A stretch of 64,000 bases of DNA from positions 7,626,001-7,690,000 of the forward strand of contig JAEVHH010000001.1 of the NCBI GenBank assembly GCA_017607445.1, written 5' to 3'. The notes beneath the pieces are model-generated. The model was not told the DNA's origin and made no database searches. It worked only from the letters and a program-made list of their open reading frames with translations. Position numbers and translations under genes: made by a program. This document shows positions 61,481 through 64,000 of this stretch, in pieces. Each line of letters starts with the position of its first letter. Positions within the stretch are counted from its first letter, which is position 1. Source of the stretch: Histoplasma ohiense. Its lineage: Eukaryota; Ascomycota; Eurotiomycetes; Onygenales; Ajellomycetaceae.

Positions 61481-62200
61481 TTGCAAAGAGGGGCAGTATA
61501 ATACACAGAGACAGAATGCTCTCATTGAAAAATATGAGATCTGCTGTCTCTAGTTGTCAAGTGTAGAACTGATAAAAGATCATGTAAGATTAATGACTAG
61601 AAGAGAAAGGGAAAAAGAAAGTCAGAAAAACAATCTATTCACACACAGCTCTAATGACTGCCACAGAGGCTTTGCCCAATTCCTAAAAATACATGAATGA
61701 AACAAAAAGAAAGATGCACATCAATGAAAACACTCAAATCAGCAATCTTCAGAAACTATCTGTACACAACAATAGAGAAACTAAAATTCAGCCTGCATCA
61801 AGAACTCCAGAATCTCAAGATGCATGCACAGAAGTGCAGTACAAGCCTCCATCTTGTGCAGAGTCTGACACACTGATTCAATATCTTCAATAGAGAGATT
61901 CACAGAAAGCTCAACAAAACAATGAGCACACATACACAGAGAAAAATCAATCAGAAAAGAGAGGGACAAGAAAGGAGCAGACAGAGCAGTTGAGCAGACA
62001 TCTGAGCTTCTATAAGAATGAGTAACAGACACTCACTCAATGAGAGTTGAAGAAAGGAAAGAAAGAAGGGGAGTGGAATTGAGAGCAGAGAAGAGTGGAC
62101 AAGTTGTGAAAGAACTCAAAAAGAAAGCAGAGATAGACATACACAGAGTGATGTCAGAAGTAACTGTAGAACATTAACAGCCATCACAATGAGAAGAAAG
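61481..62200. other. Element C 3' region, no clear coding frame
   Basis: Short ORFs on both strands (up to 83 codons) with no recognisable motif. Repetitive AGA/CAC-rich composition. Confidence 0.4.
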
Positions 62201-63191
62201 AAGTATACACTTACTGAAGAAACAGAAACTCCTCTTGAAGCTTCAGAGACAGTTGCAGCAGAGATGAGAGCAGTTGACAGAATGATCACACACAGAAGAC
62301 AGAACACAAAATTGAAATGATTCTTTGTCCCTCACACAATCAGCACAGAGAACAGATGTATACTCACTGCAGATATAAAAAAGCACCACATCACCATTCA
62401 GACTATCTTGCACACATATCTCCTTTCTACAAATAACTAATTCAGAAGTCATTCATCAACAAAGAGAGTGAAGACACTCATTCAACAGGCTGAAAGTGCA
62501 CAAAGATAGAGAGACAATACAAAAATCAGCATAAGCAAATATAATGTGAGGATTCTCATCTGTCATAACCTCAACAACACAGAGACTCTGTACAATTTCA
62601 TCTATGAAAGTTAGAAAGAAAATTGTAGAAAAGAGACAAGAAGAGATATAACATACACTCAGCACAATCAGTACAAACAACAGCAGAATTCAGAGAATGT
62701 GTAAAATTGCTAAAGATTTCATACTTGCTCTGAGCAAGAGATGCAACAGATGAATAACTAGCAAAGCAGATTGTATTGTACAATGCTTGCATATGAAATT
62801 GCATTTTGATGAAGGCAGTGAGAGCAGGAGGGGGACATGAAGAATAGAGAGAAGAACTGTGAAAGATGCACAGAGCTTCTCAAAAAGCAGAAGAAAGAGA
62901 GAAACCAGTGTAGAAAGAGAGGGAGGAATCAGTGAAGATGAGAGAGATGGAATTGAGAAGAGCAGAGAAGACAGAGACACAGACAAGAGCAGAGAAGACA
63001 GCAGCAGAGAACAACACAGAGACATTCATCATCTCATCATCTTCACAAACACTGCCACCACTGTTCATGTCCTCATCAACCACTCCACTTGCACTCTCAT
63101 CACTAGCAGAGATAGCCACATTGTTGTTGTTGCACTCTGCCCCCACAACATCATTGAAGGTGATCTCCTCAACAGAAGCAAGATCACACAC
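62200..63191 (-). pseudogene. Antisense Cys-motif ORF in the 3' part of element C
   Basis: On minus, opposite to C's gag-pol. The motif CADCVRDKESFQFCVLSS lies at 62346-62292 and CCNC followed by a TGA and SFKRSFCF at about 62262-62217: C-x2-C-x9-C...C-x2-C-x8-C. Changing GGA to GAA and CCA to TCA, the very substitutions seen elsewhere here, would turn a GPF signature into ESF, so the ancestor probably read CxxC-x4-GPF-x2-CV, a pattern I recall from abundant fungal hypothetical proteins ending CxNC...RCSF. The upstream acidic part (63191-62880) may be the N-terminus. The frame between the parts is not continuous. Confidence 0.5.
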
Positions 63192-63682
63192 AGAAGAGGC
63201 ATTGAAAGAGGAGATGAAACAATCACAAACAAAATAAGCACTCTAACAACAAGAGATAGAAGCTAACAACAGTTAGCAACTGTGAAAGCTGTTGATTTGC
63301 AGTCAGATTAGCTTTCAACAAGGTTTGATCAACAAGAACTTATCAATAGATTGCATGATGCAATCAGAACAGTGGAAGACACAGCAACCAGATGCCATAT
63401 CACAGAATAAGAGGGCTAGACATTCAATAGAAGAGGATAGATGCATAGAATGATTGAAGCAGAGCAAGAGAGGTCAAGTGAAGGGGGTATGAGAGAGCAA
63501 ATGAAAGAGAATAGTTGTGAATATGACATTGTTAGTGATGAACTGACATTGTTGTGATAGGGACTCTTGTGCACACAAAGTGAGCATTTTACCTATTGCA
63601 GAATAGCACATCGCAAAAGCAGGCGCACACAGCATAACACTATTTCCATCACAAGAACATAGACAGATTTGGTAGGGGAGGA

Positions 63683-63828
63683 TGTGGTAATTTCAGCTTA
63701 TTATTCTTCCATAGCATACACCACCCTCTATTATCAAGAATGGCATACACTACCACACTAGTTAATTTGTATAAGAAGAGCTGCAAAGCTTAGAAGCTTT
63801 GAACAGCTCAAGCAACCTTTGAACTACA
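63683..63828 (+). repeat. C 3' LTR
   Basis: 146 bp, preceded by AGGGGAGGA. Differs from the 5' copy mainly at former CpGs. Confidence 0.9.
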
Positions 63829-64000
63829 TGAATACTGAAGTAGTTGCAGACATCTTCATTAGAAATCTGTTCTATTGTATACACAGTCTGTCTTCATTCA
63901 TTATGTCAGATAGAGACAGTCAATTTGTCAGTGCACTCTGAGTCTGTATATGTCAATTACTAAGAATTGAACAAAAGTTATCAACAGTATATCACTCAGA

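Larger units (their letters stand above)
55801..63828 (+). mobile_element. Gypsy-type element C, short LTRs, extra 3' ORFs
   Basis: 8028 bp with LTRs of only 146 bp (55801-55946, 63683-63828) and a 4-bp TSD TGAA (55797-55800, 63829-63832) inside A3's integrase. Order on plus: gag, RT, RNase H, integrase, a long C-terminal region, then ~2.2 kb with an antisense Cys-motif ORF, and purine tract AGGGGAGGA. RT and integrase order (RT-RH-IN) makes it Ty3/gypsy-like. Less decayed than the A copies: many ORFs of 90-190 codons survive. Confidence 0.88.
51258..64000 (+). mobile_element. Ty3/gypsy element A3, split by element C, 3' end outside window
   Basis: The 5' LTR is 51258-51728 (471 bp); gag, protease, RT and RNase H reach 55800, then element C, then integrase from 63833 to the window end. 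It is the least damaged family-A copy at the protease (catalytic DSG kept). Confidence 0.9.
53189..64000 (+). pseudogene. A3 pol, integrase split by element C
   Basis: Protease MQADTIMITIIVNSLVNIQ then AMIDSGFLHYALID, with the catalytic Asp-Ser-Gly intact at 53255-53263. The RT box is AYIDNILIF near 54318-54345. RNase H ~54680-55120. Integrase starts ~55550, is cut at 55800, and resumes at 63833 with SLSSFIMSDRDSQFVS, the second catalytic Asp region. Several TGA stops; one frame readable for long stretches. Confidence 0.82.

Noticed and set aside
62690..63025. Minus-strand membrane protein (Leu/Ser-rich, 111 codons)
   Set aside because: The Leu/Ser composition follows from AGA/GAG-rich DNA on plus. 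It overlaps a better antisense frame and has no other support.

Overview
The window looks like part of an ascomycete (Pezizomycotina) chromosome. The left 7.2 kb has ordinary base composition, compact genes and short GT-AG introns (47-98 nt) with CTAAC-like branch sites. The remaining ~57 kb is an AT-rich, gene-free block of transposable elements almost without CpG. Such AT-rich Ty3/gypsy tracts are known from Onygenales such as Blastomyces and Coccidioides; I would guess that order, with low confidence.

Layout. 1-7200: a secreted-protein gene (minus, running off the left edge), a three-exon HNH-nuclease gene (plus), a three-exon multi-span membrane protein gene (minus) and a decayed minus-strand gene with two in-frame stops. 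From 7369 to 49853 lies one Tc1/mariner-type transposase pseudogene blown apart by later insertions. I resolved the nesting from target-site duplications (TSDs): a solo LTR of family A (TSD ATCTG) containing full element A1 (TSD TAATG); Ty3/gypsy element B (14645-40551, TSD TATAT), with element A2 in its 3' LTR and an autonomous hAT element (hAT-A, TSD GAATGAAC) in its reverse transcriptase; hAT-A in turn holds gypsy A4 and a 1-kb retroposon; and gypsy element D (40817-49749, TSD ATCAA), with a small non-autonomous hAT (hAT-B, TSD ACCTCTGC) in its reverse transcriptase and a tRNA-derived SINE in its RNase H region. To the right, A3 (from 51258, running off the window) has element C (55801-63828, 4-bp TSD TGAA) in its integrase.

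Nearly all element ORFs are broken, but mostly by base substitutions that leave the reading frame traceable. The changes are C-to-T at CpG and CpC (Trp TGG to TGA, Gly GGA to GAA, Arg CGA to TGA) with CpA largely spared, which differs from classical Neurospora RIP. The SINE, hAT-B and the 1-kb retroposon still contain CpG.

Most interesting points: (i) three different gypsy lineages (B, C, D) each carry, between pol and the 3' LTR and on the opposite strand, a decayed ORF with a CxxC...C...CxxC...C signature; (ii) family A has a primer-binding site complementary to its own LTR, as in self-priming Tf1-type elements, rather than to a tRNA; (iii) family A LTR lengths of 471, 534 and 597 bp differ by exactly one 63-bp internal repeat; (iv) the atypical CpG/CpC mutation pattern.
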